Assembly: GCF_014269285.1 (NCBI RefSeq)
Contig: NZ_JACOAF010000022.1
Location: 62,001-126,000 of the forward strand
Origin: Rufibacter sediminis
Lineage (GTDB): Bacteria; Bacteroidota; Bacteroidia; Cytophagales; Hymenobacteraceae
Reading direction: 5' to 3'
DNA length: 64,000 nt
Below are positions 18,248 to 28,274 of this stretch, one piece after another (the first letter of the stretch is position 1; every line of letters begins with the position of its first letter). Below the pieces are notes generated by a model. The model searched no databases. It was given only the letters and a program-made list of their open reading frames with translations, and was not told where the DNA came from. Position numbers and translations under genes: made by a program.

Positions 18248-18790
18248 ATGAAAAACGCCCTACTCCTGCTTCTGATCGCATTTCTGCTGTTCCTGGCCAT
18301 CTTCTTCTATTGGAGAAACAACCAAGCCGAAAGTCAACTGGCCATGGCCAATGAGAAAATTACCAGCCTGGAACAACAGATCATGCGCTACACCCAGCCC
18401 GCGCCCATGGATACGCTGTCTTCCTCGCAACCGGAGAGCCCCGCGCCAGAGACTCCGGAAACCGTAGAGAAAGTAACGCCTCCTGAATCCACGTCCTTTG
18501 AGGAGGAAATTGGGACCTTAAATGAGGGAGACGTGACGCGGTTAAAAAAGAAAGGCCTCAAAAACCCCGAAGCTGATTTGATGAACGACCTCATGCGCAA
18601 GCAGAAAAGCCTGCTCACCGCCTCGGGAACCATGGGCGGCACCATGGCCATCCAGGACGTCCGCATCCTCAACGACCGGCACGCCCTCGCCTACTTTGAA
18701 GACGGCCACAACGGCGGTTATCTGCTCCTGCGCTACGCCGTGAACAACGGCACCATCACCTGGACAAAACTGGATACTTCCTCTTTGTAG
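18248..18790 (+). CDS. Membrane-anchored hypothetical protein with coiled coil
   Basis: 180 residues, not recognised as a named family. Residues 4-22 are a strongly hydrophobic helix (ALLLLLIAFLLFLAIFFYW), then a short coiled coil (ESQLAMANEKITSLEQQIM), a Pro/Glu/Ser/Thr-rich linker (about 52-95), and a small folded C-terminal domain ending ILNDRHALAYFEDGHNGGYLLLRYAV...ITWTKLDTSSL. Probably anchored in the inner membrane with the C-terminal domain outside. Flanked by terminators, so transcribed alone. A palindrome copy begins at the base after its stop codon. Confidence 0.8.
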   Translation: MKNALLLLLIAFLLFLAIFFYWRNNQAESQLAMANEKITSLEQQIMRYTQPAPMDTLSSSQPESPAPETPETVEKVTPPESTSFEEEIGTLNEGDVTRLKKKGLKNPEADLMNDLMRKQKSLLTASGTMGGTMAIQDVRILNDRHALAYFEDGHNGGYLLLRYAVNNGTITWTKLDTSSL

Positions 18791-19039
18791 CGTTTTGGGC
18801 CTGTTTTCAGGAAAAGAGACCAGAAACGCAAACCTGTGAGTCTTAGTAAACCTCACAGGTTAAGAAACTAACTGTCACGAGACTCCAGTCTCGTGACACA
18901 GGATGCTGCGAGTCTCCAGACTCGCCGGGAACCACGAGCAGGGTTATCTTATGTCTAATGGATTGTTGGCGCGGAAGTTACTTCCGTGCCTTTCTGCTAC
19001 TTTAGAGATGACCTTGCAGAAGATCAGCAATCCTAATTT

Positions 19040-19113
19040 CGCTGCTAGTGCAGCGAGGGTAGTCTGGAGACTACCCATCATCTACAGGCACGAGTCTGGA
19101 GACTCGCGCCAGC
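19040..19113. repeat. Three-hairpin module, copy 2
   Basis: CGCTGC-TAGT-GCAGCG, GGGTAGTC-TGGA-GACTACCC and CGAGTC-TGGA-GACTCG, then CGCCAGC, matching the copies at 3230 and 40215. Stem 3 has C-G where the other copies have T-A, which keeps the pairing. Confidence 0.85.
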
Positions 19114-19121
19114 AATTCATT

Positions 19122-19179
19122 TGATATAAACACAAAAACGGCTGCCCTAATCAGGGCAGCCGTTTTTGTGTTTATATCA
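19122..19179. terminator. Bidirectional terminator, 27-bp perfect arms
   Basis: Arms 19122-19148 and 19153-19179 are exact reverse complements around AATC. The core is ACGGCTGCCCT/AGGGCAGCCGT, flanked by A-run and T-run, so it can terminate both the plus gene ending at 18790 and valS ending at 19192. Confidence 0.92.
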
Positions 19180-19191
19180 GATTCTCACTTA

Positions 19192-21828
19192 CTATTCAGC
19201 GGGTAAAGCGGCCAGGCTTTGTTCCAGGGCGGCGATTTTGGCTTCGGCATCGGAACGTTTCTTGCGTTCAGCGCCAATGACGGCCTCTGGAGCACCGGCT
19301 ACGAAGCGTTCGTTACTCAGCTTTTTGTCTACGGAGGCCAGGAAGCCTTTGGTGTAGTCCAGTTCCTTGAGGATGCGTTCGCGCTCGGCGGCGGCGTCAA
19401 TGTTGCCCTCCATCGGGATGAAGAACTCGGCGCTTTCTACCACGAAGGACAAGGCGTTGTCCAGCGGCTGTTCGGTTTCCTGAATCTCAGAGAGGTTCGC
19501 CAGTTTGCTTACTAGGGTCTCATAACCAGCGATGGCGCTTTTGCCTTCGGCCAAGCGCACATAGAGCGCCAGCTTTTTGGCCGGAGAGATGTTCTTGCTG
19601 TTCCGCTGGTTCCGGATCTGGCCTACCACGTTGAGTACGTATTCGGTCTGTTTTAGCAAATCTGCCTCAATTCTGCCTTTCTCTGGCCAAGTGGCCACCA
19701 CCAGGCAATCTTTAGGCGCACGTTCTTTCATGGTGTTCCAGATTTCCTCGGTGATGAACGGCATGAACGGGTGCAGCACCTTCATCAGTTTCTCCAGGAA
19801 CTCGTTCGTGGCCTGCAACGTCGCCGCATCAATCGGTGAACCGAAAGCGGGTTTAATCATCTCCAGGTAGTTGGAGCAGAAATCGTCCCACACCAGTTTG
19901 TAGACCGTGAGCAGGGCATCCGAAATCCGGAACTTGTCAAAGTGGTCTTCCAGCACGTTCAGCGCCTCGTTGAACTTAGAGTCAAACCACTTGATGGTTT
20001 TCTCGTTCGGGTTTGGCAAAGTTTCGTCTACTTCCCAGCCGTTGATCAAGCGGAAGGCGTTCCAGATTTTGTTGCTGAAGTTACGGCCCTGCTCGCAGAG
20101 TTTCTCATCAAACAGCAGGTCATTACCAGCTGGTGAACTGAAAAGCATGCCCGCGCGAACGCCATCGGCGCCGTACTGCTCAATCAGCAACAGCGGGTCT
20201 GGCGAGTTACCTAGTGACTTAGACATTTTGCGGCCTTGCGCGTCACGCACGATACCGGTGAGGTACACATTTTGGAACGGCAGTTCTTTGCGGAACTCAT
20301 AGCCAGCCATGATCATACGCGCTACCCAGAAGAACAGAATCTCAGGGGCCGTTACCAGGTCATTGGTAGGGTAATAGTACAGGATATCGGCGTTATCCGG
20401 GTCTTTGAAACCGTCAAACACGGAGATAGGCCACAGCCACGAAGAAAACCAGGTATCCAGCACGTCCTCGTCCTGACGCAAGTCGGTTAATTGCAGTTCT
20501 GGGTTTCCGGTTTTGGTGCGGGCTTCCTCCAGGGCTTCCTCGGCGGTGCGGGCTACTACAAACGTGCCATCGGGCAGGTAGTAGGCCGGGATCTGCTGTC
20601 CCCACCACAATTGGCGCGAGATACACCAGTCGTGCACGTTCTCCATCCAAGAACGGTACATGTTCTTGAACTTGGCCGGGTGCAGCTTGATGGTGTCGTT
20701 CATCACGTTCTCCAGCGCAGGTTTGGCCATCTGGTCCATTTTGCACCACCACTGCATAGACAGCTTCGGCTCAATCACGGCATCGGTACGCTCAGAGAAA
20801 CCTACGTTAGAAACGGAGTCTTCCACTTTCTCTAGCAGACCCTGGGCATCCAGGTCCTTCGTGATTTTCTTACGCACCACAAAACGGTCTTCGCCTACGT
20901 AGAGGCCGGCACGCTCATGGATGGTTCCGTTGTCGTTGAGCACGTCAATGCTGGGCAGGTTGTGCTTCACGCCCAGTTCGTAGTCATTGATGTCGTGGGC
21001 CGGAGTCACTTTCAACACTCCCGTCCCGAACTCGCGGTCTACGTACTCGTCAAAGATGATTGGAATGGCACGGTTCACGAGCGGAATGATGGCTTTCTGG
21101 CCTGCCAAATGCTTGTAACGTTCGTCTTCGGGGTGCACGCAGATGGCCACGTCACCCATGATGGTCTCGGGGCGTTTGGTGGCAACCGTCAGTACCTCGT
21201 CAGAACCTTCTATCGCGTAGCGCAGGTAGTACAGTTTGCCGTTTACCTGCTTGAAGTTTACTTCCTCGTCAGAGAGCGCAGTCATGCCTTGCGGGTCCCA
21301 GTTCACCATGCGTACGCCACGGTAAATCTGGCCTTTGCGGTACAAATCCACGAATACCTGGATGACGGCATCGGTTAGGGCGGGTTCCATGGTGAAACGG
21401 GTACGATCCCAGTCGCAGGAAGCACCCAGTTTCTTCAGCTGCTCCAGAATGATGCCGCCGTATTTCTCTTTCCACTCGAAGGCGTGTTGCAGGAACTCCT
21501 CGCGGGTAAGGTCACTTTTGCTGATGCCTTTTTCCTTGAGCATGGCTACTACCCTAGCCTCCGTGGCGATAGAAGCGTGGTCCGTACCTGGTACCCAGCA
21601 AGCCTCTTTGCCTTGCATACGGGCGCGGCGCACCAGCACATCTTGGATGGTGTTGTTGAGCATGTGGCCCATGTGCAGCACGCCCGTTACGTTGGGCGGC
21701 GGAATCACCACGGTGTACGGCTGCTTTCTAGGGTTCGGTTTGGACTTGAAAAAGCCGCGCTCCAGCCAGGTGGCGTACCACTTGTCTTCTACTTCTTTGG
21801 GGTTATAGGTCTTCGGAATCGACATCAT
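19192..21828 (-). CDS. valS: Valyl-tRNA synthetase
   Basis: Class I aminoacyl-tRNA synthetase that charges tRNA-Val. 878 residues, the usual length. Motifs: [14 protein letters not shown] (HIGH-type) near residue 48; an editing CP1 domain ([19 protein letters not shown]); [14 protein letters not shown] (KMSKS); anticodon-binding region; and a C-terminal coiled-coil arm ([23 protein letters not shown]...) found in ValRS. Start at 21828 (MMSIPKTYN); the next codon is also ATG and is equally possible. A TATTTTTG box on the minus strand (21901-21908) is a possible promoter element. Confidence 0.97.
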   Translation of the reverse strand: MMSIPKTYNPKEVEDKWYATWLERGFFKSKPNPRKQPYTVVIPPPNVTGVLHMGHMLNNTIQDVLVRRARMQGKEACWVPGTDHASIATEARVVAMLKEKGISKSDLTREEFLQHAFEWKEKYGGIILEQLKKLGASCDWDRTRFTMEPALTDAVIQVFVDLYRKGQIYRGVRMVNWDPQGMTALSDEEVNFKQVNGKLYYLRYAIEGSDEVLTVATKRPETIMGDVAICVHPEDERYKHLAGQKAIIPLVNRAIPIIFDEYVDREFGTGVLKVTPAHDINDYELGVKHNLPSIDVLNDNGTIHERAGLYVGEDRFVVRKKITKDLDAQGLLEKVEDSVSNVGFSERTDAVIEPKLSMQWWCKMDQMAKPALENVMNDTIKLHPAKFKNMYRSWMENVHDWCISRQLWWGQQIPAYYLPDGTFVVARTAEEALEEARTKTGNPELQLTDLRQDEDVLDTWFSSWLWPISVFDGFKDPDNADILYYYPTNDLVTAPEILFFWVARMIMAGYEFRKELPFQNVYLTGIVRDAQGRKMSKSLGNSPDPLLLIEQYGADGVRAGMLFSSPAGNDLLFDEKLCEQGRNFSNKIWNAFRLINGWEVDETLPNPNEKTIKWFDSKFNEALNVLEDHFDKFRISDALLTVYKLVWDDFCSNYLEMIKPAFGSPIDAATLQATNEFLEKLMKVLHPFMPFITEEIWNTMKERAPKDCLVVATWPEKGRIEADLLKQTEYVLNVVGQIRNQRNSKNISPAKKLALYVRLAEGKSAIAGYETLVSKLANLSEIQETEQPLDNALSFVVESAEFFIPMEGNIDAAAERERILKELDYTKGFLASVDKKLSNERFVAGAPEAVIGAERKKRSDAEAKIAALEQSLAALPAE

Positions 21829-22119
21829 GTACGTATCAGGTAATGCGTATCAGGTAGCACGTATTCGTTTACTGCCTGATGCAACACCACAGTTGAAAAG
21901 CAAAAATAGCAAATAGTTTTGGTACGCACGGAAGTGCGGGTCTGGGATGGTTTGTGTTTTGGGCTGTTTTTTGAGAAAACAGAATTGAAATGCTGCGAGT
22001 AGGGTAGTACGTTGAAAACAGGTAAGCTTAGATACGCCCGAAGCTTTAGAGAAAAAAGCCCATAGGTTTGGATTACTCTGGAGTAGTTGTTAGCAAGGAC
22101 TTCTTGAAATCAAATAAAC
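21829..22119. other. Spacer between valS and the Kelch gene
   Basis: Holds a degenerate GTTTT-palindrome (21955-21994) and direct TATCAGGTA-type repeats just upstream of valS (GTATCAGGTAATGCGTATCAGGTA). No gene seen. Confidence 0.6.
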
Positions 22120-23403
22120 TCATTGATGCATTTTAAATCTCCATATATCTGATAAATAGGAAAACCCTGTACTTCCCACTCCTATAAAGGCCTGGTCTTT
22201 AATTACGAAACTTGACAATCCTTCACGTGAATTCCCTTTAAAATCTGGCATTTGCTTCCATTCATTTGAGGTGGGGTTATATTCTAACATCTCATTGCCG
22301 CCGTATCTACCAGAACACGTATACCCTTTTCCGTTCAATGCAAAGCCAGTTGAGTAATAACGTGCGTTACCTGCATAATCTTTTTTAGGTGTCCAGGCAT
22401 TGTGAACAGGATCAAATTCCCAAAACTGTTTAGTGATGCCCCCTGAAGAAAGTTGTCCAATCCCTATATACCCCTTTCCATTTATTACAAAATTGAAGCA
22501 GTTATCGACAGATACACCAGGAAAATCAGGAAGTTGGGTCCATGTGTTGCTTGCAGGAGAATACTCAAAAAATTCTTTGACGTGTATGCCCATAGATCTT
22601 CTCATACCAACACCAACATATCCTTTTCCACCAATCCCAAATCCTGAAGCATACTCAATTGTTCCCCCTCTATAATCGGCTTTTCTTACCCAAGCATCAC
22701 TTGTAGGGTTGTATTCCCAAAAATCTGATGTCCCTTCATAATTGCCATTCAATCCTGTTCCTACATAACCCTTTCCATTTATAGCAAATCCAACTGCACC
22801 TATCCTAATGCCGCCAGGAAAATCAGCCTTTCGGGTCCATGATCTAGTCTCTGGATTAAATTCCCAGAAATCTTTTAAGAAAGTGTTTCCTTCTCCCATG
22901 CCTAACCCTAGATATCCTTTATCCCCGATGGAGAACGCAACTCCAAGCATTCGTCCCCCACCCGGGAAATTTGCTTCCTGATTCCAAAGTGCTTCGGTAG
23001 TTGTAAAGGTAAGTTCGTTAGAATAAGTAATCCCGAGGTTAGTGATGACATATCCCTTATAATAGTAAGTTCTACCGGGCTGCAATCCTTCTATGTTTAC
23101 TTCAGTAAAACAACTAGTAGCACATACCCCCTTGCTTGTTTTGTGATTCCCATTTGTATTAGGAGATGGCGCAACATCCCAAACAATTCCATATTCAAAA
23201 ATTTCATTTCCTTTTGTTTCAACACTAAAACCAACTGTAGCTTCAGACACACCTATTTTCTGAGCAGGAAACAACTCCAATACTGCTTCAATTTTTTCAA
23301 TATCAAGTTCAGGCTCATCAGGCTGACATGACAGACATACAAATATCAATAACACTATACTAATTAATGCATTAACCGAAGCCAATTTAATTTTAAAGAA
23401 CAT
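22120..23403 (-). CDS. Kelch-repeat lipoprotein
   Basis: 427 residues. Signal peptide ends in lipobox VCLSC, so probably a surface or periplasmic lipoprotein. Residues about 35-140 look like a fibronectin-III/IPT-type sandwich (YYYKGYVITNLGITYSNELTFTTT). From about 140 on there are six Kelch blades, each with GKGYVGxG ... FWEYNPTSDAWxRKADF, enough for one six-bladed propeller. Such proteins usually bind ligands or partners; no enzyme activity can be assigned. Codon use and flanks are clearly more AT-rich than neighbouring genes, suggesting recent transfer. Possibly related to sialic-acid epimerase-type Kelch proteins, but no specific match is claimed. Confidence 0.88.
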   Translation of the reverse strand: MFFKIKLASVNALISIVLLIFVCLSCQPDEPELDIEKIEAVLELFPAQKIGVSEATVGFSVETKGNEIFEYGIVWDVAPSPNTNGNHKTSKGVCATSCFTEVNIEGLQPGRTYYYKGYVITNLGITYSNELTFTTTEALWNQEANFPGGGRMLGVAFSIGDKGYLGLGMGEGNTFLKDFWEFNPETRSWTRKADFPGGIRIGAVGFAINGKGYVGTGLNGNYEGTSDFWEYNPTSDAWVRKADYRGGTIEYASGFGIGGKGYVGVGMRRSMGIHVKEFFEYSPASNTWTQLPDFPGVSVDNCFNFVINGKGYIGIGQLSSGGITKQFWEFDPVHNAWTPKKDYAGNARYYSTGFALNGKGYTCSGRYGGNEMLEYNPTSNEWKQMPDFKGNSREGLSSFVIKDQAFIGVGSTGFSYLSDIWRFKMHQ

Positions 23404-23691
23404 TGCTATAATTTTATAAATAATGTTTATTTTCCAATTACTATTAAATATCGTTTTTCTAAAGTACCACCAAAAAATTAATACTAAAATTAAAAAATAT
23501 TTTTATAAATAGATCTTTCAATTAATTATTTATCTCGCCATTATTAATTAAAATCTTCATTATATACACATTATAATTATTTATAAAATGTTGCTTAGCA
23601 TTTTACAAAACGATACTAAACATCCTGTCTTAGCACCTAATCTCCTTATAACATATATCCTCCATGTCTCTACAGAATGGCAAATGCTGAT

Positions 23692-23805
23692 TTAGTCTGC
23701 GGTGCGGAGTAGCATCTGTAGGTACCGGCTCATTACGTACTCAATGAGATTCTGAGGCACGATGAAGTCAATGAGCAAGTCATTTCCTGGGTCACAAAGG
23801 GGCTT
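23692..23805 (-). pseudogene. Possible remnant of a coding sequence (C-terminal piece)
   Basis: On the minus strand a short open frame ends with PGNDLLIDFIVPQNLIEYV then MSRYLQMLLRTAD and a TAA at 23692. The residue mix looks protein-like, but the frame is blocked by stops upstream and has no usable start. It may be the tail of a gene lost when the AT-rich island arrived. Family not recognised; could be chance. Confidence 0.25.
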
Positions 23806-24014
23806 TGCTTAGCTACAAACTACGGGTTCAGAAACTGCCACTCAGTTCCCAGTATGTAGAGAGGCGGTCTGCTGGACAAGAACCGCTAGAATACATTTTT
23901 CTAGCAAACCACAATTTCATCCTTTGACCTTGCAAGGCTGAAAAGCCAGATAATGATTTACACCGTTGCGTTTTGCCTCTGTATTGCAGAAATCGGCCCT
24001 AAAACAGCCCGGCA

Positions 24015-24041
24015 ACAAAAAAACCCGCACGAGGCGGGTTT
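24015..24041 (-). terminator. Terminator of the ferredoxin gene
   Basis: On the minus strand AAACCCGC-CTCGT-GCGGGTTT followed by a T run (T7), about 25 bp past the stop. Confidence 0.88.
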
Positions 24042-24064
24042 CCTGAATAGCATGTCTGGAAAGA

Positions 24065-24433
<369 letters not shown>

Positions 24434-24536
24434 TTAGTAATTTTGCACCAGATATAGGTACGCCATCCTGCGCGCAAAAGTAATACGTAGCGCGCATTGT
24501 ATCAAACGTTTCTCACGCTTCCACTGTTACCCCTTC

Positions 24537-25556
24537 ATGTTAACTTTAGAAAACAGACTTTCCGCATTCATACAATTAGGCGATTACCTGCGGCAACTGC
24601 CGCAAGAGGAGCGCGAATACCTGGCCCGGCGCGCGGGTCAGCATAATAACTTCTTTGACCTCCCTAATGTTTCAGCGGCGCTGGAAGGCATTGCCGGCAT
24701 GCTGGAGAAAGATCAGCTGGAAGCCTGGGTGGCGCAGTATAATTTGCCGCAGGTGAACGAAGCCCCCAAAAAAGTAGGCGTGGTGATGGCGGGCAACATT
24801 CCGGCCGTAGGTTTCCATGATGCGCTGTGTATTCTCATCACCGGGCACATTCTGCAAGCCAAACCCAGCTCAGATGACCCGTTCCTGCTGCCGCACCTCT
24901 TAACTAAACTGACGGAAATTGAACCCGGTTTTCAGGAGCAGATCCAGCTGGTGATGATGCTGAAGGAGTCAGATGCGATCATCGCCACGGGATCAGACAA
25001 CACGGCCCGCTACTTTGAGTATTACTTTGCCAAACGCCCGCACATCATCAGAAAGAACCGCACCAGCGTGGCCGTGCTCACCGGCAAAGAGACGAAGGAA
25101 GAACTGACGGCTTTGGGTGATGACATCCTGCGGTATTACGGACTGGGTTGCCGAAACGTGGCCAAGGCCTTCGTGCCCAGCGGCTATGACTTCACGCCGT
25201 TCTTTGAGGCGATGGAGTACAAGAAAGAGGTGGTGAACCACCACAAATACCAGAACAACTACGACTACAACAAGTCTATCTATCTGGTGAATGGCGTGCC
25301 GCACCTGGACAACGGTTTCCTGATGGTGACCCAGAGCGAGCAACTGGTCTCCCCTATTTCGGTGCTGTTCTATGAAACGTATGCCGATGACCGGGACCTG
25401 GAGCAGAAGCTGGAAGCGGTGCAGGAGAAACTCCAGTGCGTGGTTTCCAAAGAAGCCGTGTGGCCCAACAGCTACGCCTTCGGGCAGGCCCAGTGCCCGT
25501 CCGTGAGCGATTACGCCGATGGCGTAGACACCATGGCTTTCCTGCAGCGCCTGTAA
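24537..25556 (+). CDS. Acyl-CoA reductase, LuxC family
   Basis: 339 residues matching the Bacteroidota acyl-CoA reductase group related to LuxC and aldehyde dehydrogenases, which reduces acyl-CoA or acyl-ACP to aldehyde with NADPH. Seen: GVVMAGNIPAVGFHDALCILITGH (nucleotide-binding start of the ALDH-like fold, about residue 80), IIATGSDNTARYFEYYF, RKNRTSVAVL and the putative active cysteine region YGLGCRNVAKAFVP at about residue 205. No luxD/E or luxA/B nearby, so not a bioluminescence locus; lipid aldehyde metabolism is more likely. Confidence 0.88.
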   Translation: MLTLENRLSAFIQLGDYLRQLPQEEREYLARRAGQHNNFFDLPNVSAALEGIAGMLEKDQLEAWVAQYNLPQVNEAPKKVGVVMAGNIPAVGFHDALCILITGHILQAKPSSDDPFLLPHLLTKLTEIEPGFQEQIQLVMMLKESDAIIATGSDNTARYFEYYFAKRPHIIRKNRTSVAVLTGKETKEELTALGDDILRYYGLGCRNVAKAFVPSGYDFTPFFEAMEYKKEVVNHHKYQNNYDYNKSIYLVNGVPHLDNGFLMVTQSEQLVSPISVLFYETYADDRDLEQKLEAVQEKLQCVVSKEAVWPNSYAFGQAQCPSVSDYADGVDTMAFLQRL

Positions 25557-25558
25557 TT

Positions 25559-25596
25559 TATTTTGGGGCCGTTTTCCCTAAAACAGCCTTAAAACA
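25559..25596. repeat. Dispersed GTTTT-palindrome copy
   Basis: TTTTGGGGCCGTTTTCCC paired with AAAACAGCCTTAAAAC. It starts three bases after the stop codon of the LuxC-like gene. Confidence 0.8.
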
Positions 25597-25710
25597 CCAT
25601 TTCGGGCTCAATTAACTGTTTTTGGGTAGACTTATTGTGTTAAATACCGTTTGTATAGGTAAGAAATTCTTACTTCATTGGTCTACCGACTAACAACAAA
25701 CACGCGTACC

Positions 25711-26013
25711 ATGGAAAACAAAACCGTGCTTCATTACCAGCTGATTGAGAAGGAACACATTCCACAATTACATTTCGGGCATGAAGATGTCCTGCAGGAT
25801 AAAGATGCTAGAGTAAAACGCCAACATGATCTGGAAAGAGCCAGCCGACTGGGCAACGGCTACCAAGGAAAAGTTGAAATCACGTTTCAGGTAGCTTCCG
25901 GCGAAATCCTGCGGATGCAGACCACCATCTGGCAAGCCGACAAGGAGTTCACCGCCATTAAGTCAGGCGTGACCATGCCCACCACCTCTATTCTGGGAGT
26001 GGAGTTCTTCTAG
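25711..26013 (+). CDS. Small hypothetical protein
   Basis: 100 residues from ATG at 25711 (MENKTVLHYQLIEKEHIPQL); a TTG start eleven codons upstream is less likely. Soluble, no signal peptide or membrane segment. Mixed alpha then beta: a charged helical part (DARVKRQHDLERASRLGNG) and a strand-rich end (GKVEITFQVASGEILRMQTTIWQADKEFTAIKSG). Not recognised as a named family. Followed by a shared terminator and flanked by palindromes on both sides. Confidence 0.75.
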   Translation: MENKTVLHYQLIEKEHIPQLHFGHEDVLQDKDARVKRQHDLERASRLGNGYQGKVEITFQVASGEILRMQTTIWQADKEFTAIKSGVTMPTTSILGVEFF

Positions 26014-26051
26014 AGACTTTGCCTGAGAACGGTCTTCGTGCCGAGTACATG

Positions 26052-26085
26052 AAAAAGGCCTTTGGTTCACACCAAAGGCCTTTTC
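26052..26085. terminator. Bidirectional terminator
   Basis: AAAAGGCCTTTGGT-TCAC-ACCAAAGGCCTTTT, a 14-bp perfect stem with A and T runs at its ends, between two convergent genes. Confidence 0.92.
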
Positions 26086-26122
26086 TGTTTATAGGGTGTT
26101 TTGACTAAATCCGGTCTAAAAC
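26086..26122. repeat. Dispersed palindrome copy overlapping a coding end
   Basis: TGTTTATAGGGTGTTTTG with the right half CCGGTCTAAAAC. The right half encodes the last codons and stop (VLDRI*) of the nucleoside phosphorylase. Confidence 0.7.
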
Positions 26123-26968
26123 CTTCACGATCAAGTCATCAATTGTTTGATCTGCATTCTGCGCGAACTGGTGGCTGATGCGGTTGGCCACAATGGCGTT
26201 CAGAGAAAGTACCTCGTGGCCCAGCAAGCGGCCCAGGCTGTAAATACCGGCCGTCTCCATCTCAAAGTTGGTGAACCGCACCTCCTCAAACCGAAACGCG
26301 CTCAGTTTTTGGATCACTTCTTCAATTTTAGGCTGTAAACGCAGCAAGCGGCCCTGCGGCGCGTAGAACCCCGGGCACGTGATGGTGTTGCCGTGGATCA
26401 TATCAAACCCGATCTGCTCGCGCAGGATGTCTGAACCTTTGGCGCAGTACGGCAAAAAGCCCGTGCCCAGCGCCAGTTGCATGTTCACGGCAATCTCGGT
26501 CTCGTAACCGGTTTCCATGAGCGGGTAAAACTGCATGAGCGTGTCCAGGCCCAGCGCGTATTCGGTGGCCAGGTGACTGCCCAGCGGCACATCCTCCTGC
26601 AACGCCCCGGAGGTACCAATCCGGACGATCTTCAGCGCGATGCGGTCTTCCGGCTCCAGGGCTTCGCGGCTCATGAAATCGATGTTCACCAGGGCGTCCA
26701 GCTCGTTCATGACGATGTCAATGTTATCCGTCCCGATGCCGGTGGACACCACCGAGATGCGCTTGCCTTTGTAGTAGCCCGTGTGGGTCACAAACTCCCG
26801 CTTGGCCACCTGTACCTCTATGGAATCAAAATAGCGGCTCACCCGAGCCACGCGGTCCTGGTCGCCCACGGTGATGATGGTATCAGAAATCTGCTCAGGC
26901 AACAGGTTCAGGTGGTAAATGCTGCCATCGGGGTTCAAAATCAATTCAGACTCAGGAATACGCGCCAT
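26105..26968 (-). CDS. Nucleoside phosphorylase (uridine phosphorylase-like)
   Basis: 287 residues from ATG at 26968 (MARIPESELILN); an upstream in-frame extension does not look conserved. Catalyses phosphorolysis of a nucleoside to base and ribose-1-phosphate in salvage. Family marks: TIITVGDQDRV near the start, IVRIGTSGALQEDVPLGSH (phosphate site), and FEMETAGIYSLGRLLGHE (ribose site, near 230). The family covers uridine and purine nucleosides; the overall sequence is closest to the uridine phosphorylase-like group of Bacteroidota, not proven. Ends inside a dispersed palindrome. Confidence 0.92.
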   Translation of the reverse strand: MARIPESELILNPDGSIYHLNLLPEQISDTIITVGDQDRVARVSRYFDSIEVQVAKREFVTHTGYYKGKRISVVSTGIGTDNIDIVMNELDALVNIDFMSREALEPEDRIALKIVRIGTSGALQEDVPLGSHLATEYALGLDTLMQFYPLMETGYETEIAVNMQLALGTGFLPYCAKGSDILREQIGFDMIHGNTITCPGFYAPQGRLLRLQPKIEEVIQKLSAFRFEEVRFTNFEMETAGIYSLGRLLGHEVLSLNAIVANRISHQFAQNADQTIDDLIVKVLDRI

Positions 26969-27043
26969 AGCTTCATAGTTTTTGGTTGGGACAAAAGTCA
27001 GAAACAACCGCCTTTACGGGCAGTCGCTTTATTTTAAAGGTAT

Positions 27044-27087
27044 AAAAAAGCGCCAGCTCCTTGCCTTACAGCAACAAGCGGCGCTTT
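27044..27087 (-). terminator. Terminator of trhO
   Basis: On the minus strand AAAGCGCC...GGCGCTTT with a loop of about 25 bases, followed by TTT-rich sequence. About 20 bp past the stop at 27108. Confidence 0.75.
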
Positions 27088-27107
27088 CTCATGGATATGC
27101 TTCTTGT

Positions 27108-28076
27108 TTAAACGGCCTTTGGTTGCTCCGTCTTGCGGCGGTTCAAGCCTTTGTACGGGTTATAACCGTTCGTGTTCTTCTGGTAATAGCCGGTGCCGTC
27201 GTACGGGCGTTTATCGGGGTGTTCCTGGCAGGTGGTGGAGCAGGCACCGTCCATCTTGGTGCCGCAGCTCTCGCAGATGGGCACGTGCAGGTTGCAGTGC
27301 GGGTTGGCGCAGTTCACCATCCTAGCCGATGGCGTTTCACACACGTGGCAGCGGGAAATCACCACCGGGTTCACTTTGTTCACATCCACGGCTACGCGGT
27401 TATCAAAGACATAACATTTGCCCTCGAAGTCTTCGCCGCCGGCTTCCATGCCGTACTTGATGATACCACCGTGCAGCTGGTACACGTTCTCGAAGCCTTT
27501 CTCCAGCAGGAACGCGCTCGCTTTCTCGCACTTAATACCGCCGGTGCAGTACGTCAGGATTTTCTTGCCCTCGTACTTCTCCTTCAGCTCATCAATCTTC
27601 TCCGGGAACTCCCGGAAATTCTCGATGTCCAAGGTCACGGCGTTTTTGAACTTGCCCATGCTGTGCTCATAATCTGAGCGCACATCCAGCACCACCACGT
27701 CTTCCTGGTCTTTCATCTCCCTGAACTCCTGTGGCGACAGATGCACACCGGTACGCTCGGTTGGGTCGATGTTGCGCAAACCGGCATGTACAATCTCGGG
27801 TTTGTGGCGCACGTGCAGCTTGGTGAAGGCGTGTTCCTCGGCGTAGTCTACCTTGAAGTCAATGCCCTCAAACCGAGGATCCGCCTGCACGGCGGCCATG
27901 TACGCCTCGCAGTCTTCCACCAGGCCAGACACCGTTCCGTTCAGTCCTTCGGGCGCCACAATGATGCGGCCTAACAAATTCAGTTTGAGACACAGCAAAT
28001 GGTGCTCCTCGCGGAACAGCTCGGGGTCTTCAATCTTGGTATAATGGTAATAGAGTAAGATACTGTACTTTTTCAT
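27108..28076 (-). CDS. trhO: tRNA uridine(34) hydroxylase TrhO (YceA, rhodanese family)
   Basis: Oxygen-dependent hydroxylation of U34 in tRNA anticodons, first step to 5-methoxy- or 5-carboxymethoxy-uridine. 322 residues from MKKYSILLYYHY; an upstream frame start at 28124 would add an unlikely peptide. Domains: N-terminal acylphosphatase-like part (LLGRIIVAPEGLNGTVSG), rhodanese domain (VVLDVRSDYEH) with catalytic Cys177 in YCTGGIKCEK, and a C-terminal cysteine-rich zinc tail (CHVC, CANPHC, CESC, CSTTC). A CTTAGT...ACTAAG hairpin lies directly upstream of the start (28081-28097). Confidence 0.95.
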   Translation of the reverse strand: MKKYSILLYYHYTKIEDPELFREEHHLLCLKLNLLGRIIVAPEGLNGTVSGLVEDCEAYMAAVQADPRFEGIDFKVDYAEEHAFTKLHVRHKPEIVHAGLRNIDPTERTGVHLSPQEFREMKDQEDVVVLDVRSDYEHSMGKFKNAVTLDIENFREFPEKIDELKEKYEGKKILTYCTGGIKCEKASAFLLEKGFENVYQLHGGIIKYGMEAGGEDFEGKCYVFDNRVAVDVNKVNPVVISRCHVCETPSARMVNCANPHCNLHVPICESCGTKMDGACSTTCQEHPDKRPYDGTGYYQKNTNGYNPYKGLNRRKTEQPKAV

Positions 28077-28210
28077 ACGGCTTAGTTTCAGACTAAGTGT
28101 GTGGTTAATGTGCTGATGGTTCAAGGTGCTGATGTGCTACTGGCAACAACAGCTTTTCAGATTTGGTGCAAAATTAGGAAAACACCCCCAAAACGGAAAA
28201 TGACCTTTGT

Positions 28211-28238
28211 CAGTCCTGAGTTCTGAGTCTGGAGTCTA
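28211..28238. repeat. GAGTCCTGAGTTCTGAGTCT-type repeat, copy 1
   Basis: Runs of GAGTC/TGAGT units. Similar stretches at 39952-39980, covering the end of the DUF72 reading frame, and inverted at 59051-59087, just before the dnaE start. Confidence 0.6.
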
Positions 28239-28274
28239 AATCTAACTTCTAAAATCCAGTGTCTCTCGTCCTGC

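Larger units (their letters stand above)
18791..19191. repeat. Hairpin-dense spacer between two convergent genes
   Basis: In order: GTTTT-palindrome (18791-18829); AACCTGTGAG...CTCACAGGTT (about 18831-18860); GTCACGAGACT/AGTCTCGTGAC (about 18876-18900); GCGAGTC-TCCA-GACTCGC (about 18907-18924); a single copy of the GCGCGGAAGTTACTTCCGTG family (18967-18992); the three-hairpin module (19040-19113); and a bidirectional terminator (19122-19179). No protein gene. Confidence 0.85.
23404..24064. other. Very AT-rich spacer with possible gene remnant
   Basis: 23404-23640 is extremely AT-rich, with AATTAATTATTTAT-like stretches and no reading frame, and presumably contains the Kelch promoter. 23692-23805 (minus) reads as a plausible protein C-terminus without a start (see separate entry). 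A GTTTT-palindrome lies at 23969-24007. Confidence 0.6.

Noticed and set aside
24537-25556. Bioluminescence (lux) locus
   Set aside because: Only a LuxC-like reductase is present; the LLM oxidoreductase at 40.4-41.4 kb is a generic family member 15 kb away and there is no luxAB/DE set.
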